DNA from: Parascedosporium putredinis
Taxonomy: Eukaryota > Ascomycota > Sordariomycetes > Microascales > Microascaceae
DNA: 64,000 nucleotides
Reading direction: 5' to 3'
Assembly: GCA_949357655.1 (NCBI GenBank)
Contig: CASHTG010000021.1
Coordinates: forward strand, 620,001 to 684,000
Below the pieces are notes generated by a model. That model did not search any database, was not told the origin of the DNA, and saw only the letters and a list, made by a program, of their open reading frames with translations. The translations under genes and the position numbers were made by a program. Shown here piece by piece: positions 62,972 through 64,000 of this stretch (its first letter is position 1; the number at the start of each line of letters is the position of its first letter).

Positions 62972-64000
62972 GATAATTCGAGTTTGACTCACAATGGGGC
63001 AAGTCTAGAGCCAGACGCTGCTGAAGGGTTGGAAATTAGCAGTGGCCAAGTCCCAAGAGCTTGAGTGTGTGGCGGGGGTTGTAGGGGGCCAAGTACACCG
63101 CAAGTGTGTGTGGGATGTGGGTAGAAACAAGGGGGAAAGCGCGAGCCGAGATTCGTCAGATAAGTATCAGATCTCGTCCCCGGACCTAGTACAAAGTAGG
63201 TTCCCACTAAGCTGGATTTAGTGGGGGAGCTCACGGGGAGGGCGGCTTCAAATTTCAATGTTGAGAAAAAAACAAGATAGACCACTTGCCTTGGGATTTA
63301 GAAAAGAAGAAAAGTGGGAAAAGGAGGAAAGGAGAACAGTCAATCAACAGGGTTGACGAGCGTTGATCAATTGCCTCCCAAACAGACTGGTTATTTTAAT
63401 TCTTTTCACTGGTTGACTGGCAGCGAAGGGGCGAGTCTCGTGGGTTGGAGCTGTGTGGACCCCGGCTCTCTGCTTGGAGACGAGGGGAATGTTTTTTGGC
63501 AAGGAACATTGAAGTTGGCCTGATGCATCCGCGGACTCCCGCCTGGGCAAGAGGGAAGAAGGCAAAAAAGCAAGGAGGCCCAGCAAGATTCGCGCCCTCC
63601 CAAGTTCTCCAAGGTTCTAAGAGAGAAGATTGAAGAATTGCGTATCAATGAAGAGCAGTGGCAAGCCCTCACATAATCACAAGCAGACCTAACTCTAGGC
63701 CAAAGCAAATATCATATATAATAAAGAAAACTTAGTGTTTTCTAGTGTTGTCAATTGCCTAATAGCAGAGTGAGTTGCACTTCTTAGATCAAAGAATGTT
63801 CCTATCACTACGAGCCCAACAAACATCTCCAAAGATTCCAACAAAATTCCAGCTTCTGGAGTACATGTAATACTGCATACATGTAGGACAAGGGGAGCTT
63901 CGAGCTTTGAATTGACTGGACAAGGGTCCAGCCAGTGGCGGTCCCAGGACACCGGGAAGGTCACATGGTGAATACCTGGGTTGCTGGAATCCTGGTCTTC
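62972..64000. other. Argonaute upstream region
   Basis: No second gene is supportable up to the window edge. A TGACTCA at 62986-62992 lies only 15 bases before the Argonaute start, where it would be in the leader rather than the promoter, so I do not treat it as a control site. The window ends without reaching another recognisable coding region. Confidence 0.55.

Noticed and set aside
62549..62992. Val/Ala-rich frame running through the Argonaute RGG region
   Set aside because: It shares the start and the end of exon 1, but its middle is low-complexity noise, whereas the neighbouring frame gives a convincing RGG domain.
62986..62992. TGACTCA just upstream of Argonaute as a CPC1 site
   Set aside because: It is 15 bases from the ATG, most likely within the transcribed leader, and single heptamers are expected by chance.
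1..64000. tRNA genes, rRNA, CRISPR arrays
   Set aside because: I looked for B-box-like GGTTCGA sequences and their complements and found none within a cloverleaf context. No regularly spaced direct repeats exist.

Overview
This window looks like nuclear DNA from a filamentous ascomycete (Pezizomycotina, most likely a Sordariomycete). The genes have many short introns with GTRAGT-type donors and CTAAC-like branch sites just upstream of the acceptors. The gene set includes homocitrate synthase of the fungal lysine pathway, a QDE-2-like Argonaute, a GH81 glucanase and fungal-type NMNAT, Utp14, Cox15, Vcx1 and Stn1. I found no tRNA or rRNA gene, CRISPR array or intact transposon.

Layout: 1-4738 has no supported gene. 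4739-6947 (+) encodes a low-complexity Asp/Gln-rich protein with a zinc-finger-like N-terminus. 10503-12025 (+) is NMN adenylyltransferase and 13080-15860 (+) is cytosolic lysyl-tRNA synthetase. COX15 (16554-18122, -) and UTP14 (18739-21687, +) diverge from one promoter region. A vacuolar Ca2+/H+ exchanger lies at 22938-24839 (-). After a gene-poor 5 kb come a secreted GH81 beta-1,3-glucanase (29895-33289, -), the telomere protein STN1 (35822-37270, -) and homocitrate synthase (39394-41470, +). Next are a DNAJC9-like co-chaperone (41982-43095, -), a small CDA-fold deaminase (43520-44040, +), a secreted GMC oxidoreductase (45936-48400, +), an uncharacterised OB-fold-like protein (48878-50102, +) and a 14-TM MFS transporter (50610-53121, -). 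A second gene-poor 6 kb leads to Argonaute (59336-62971, -).

The most striking property of the sequence is global. Thirteen of the fifteen genes keep conserved protein sequence from end to end but jump reading frame. I count about 43 jumps that are each explained by exactly one missing base, usually in a run of 3-5 identical bases, plus three places that need two missing bases or one extra. Once these are allowed for, the exon lengths of every gene sum to a multiple of three. Only NMNAT and homocitrate synthase read cleanly. This looks like homopolymer undercalling in the assembly rather than pseudogenes, so all coordinates below are for the sequence as given and the CDS spans contain these breaks.

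The genes are mostly housekeeping and do not form one pathway or a secondary-metabolite cluster. Points of biological interest are a 7-nt microexon in the MFS gene, DPF/DPY repeats in the Stn1 tail, a slicer-competent (D-E-D-D) Argonaute with an RGG-rich N-terminus, candidate cross-pathway-control (TGACTCA) sites upstream of two lysine-related genes, and an undescribed OB-fold-like protein hidden by four frame jumps.
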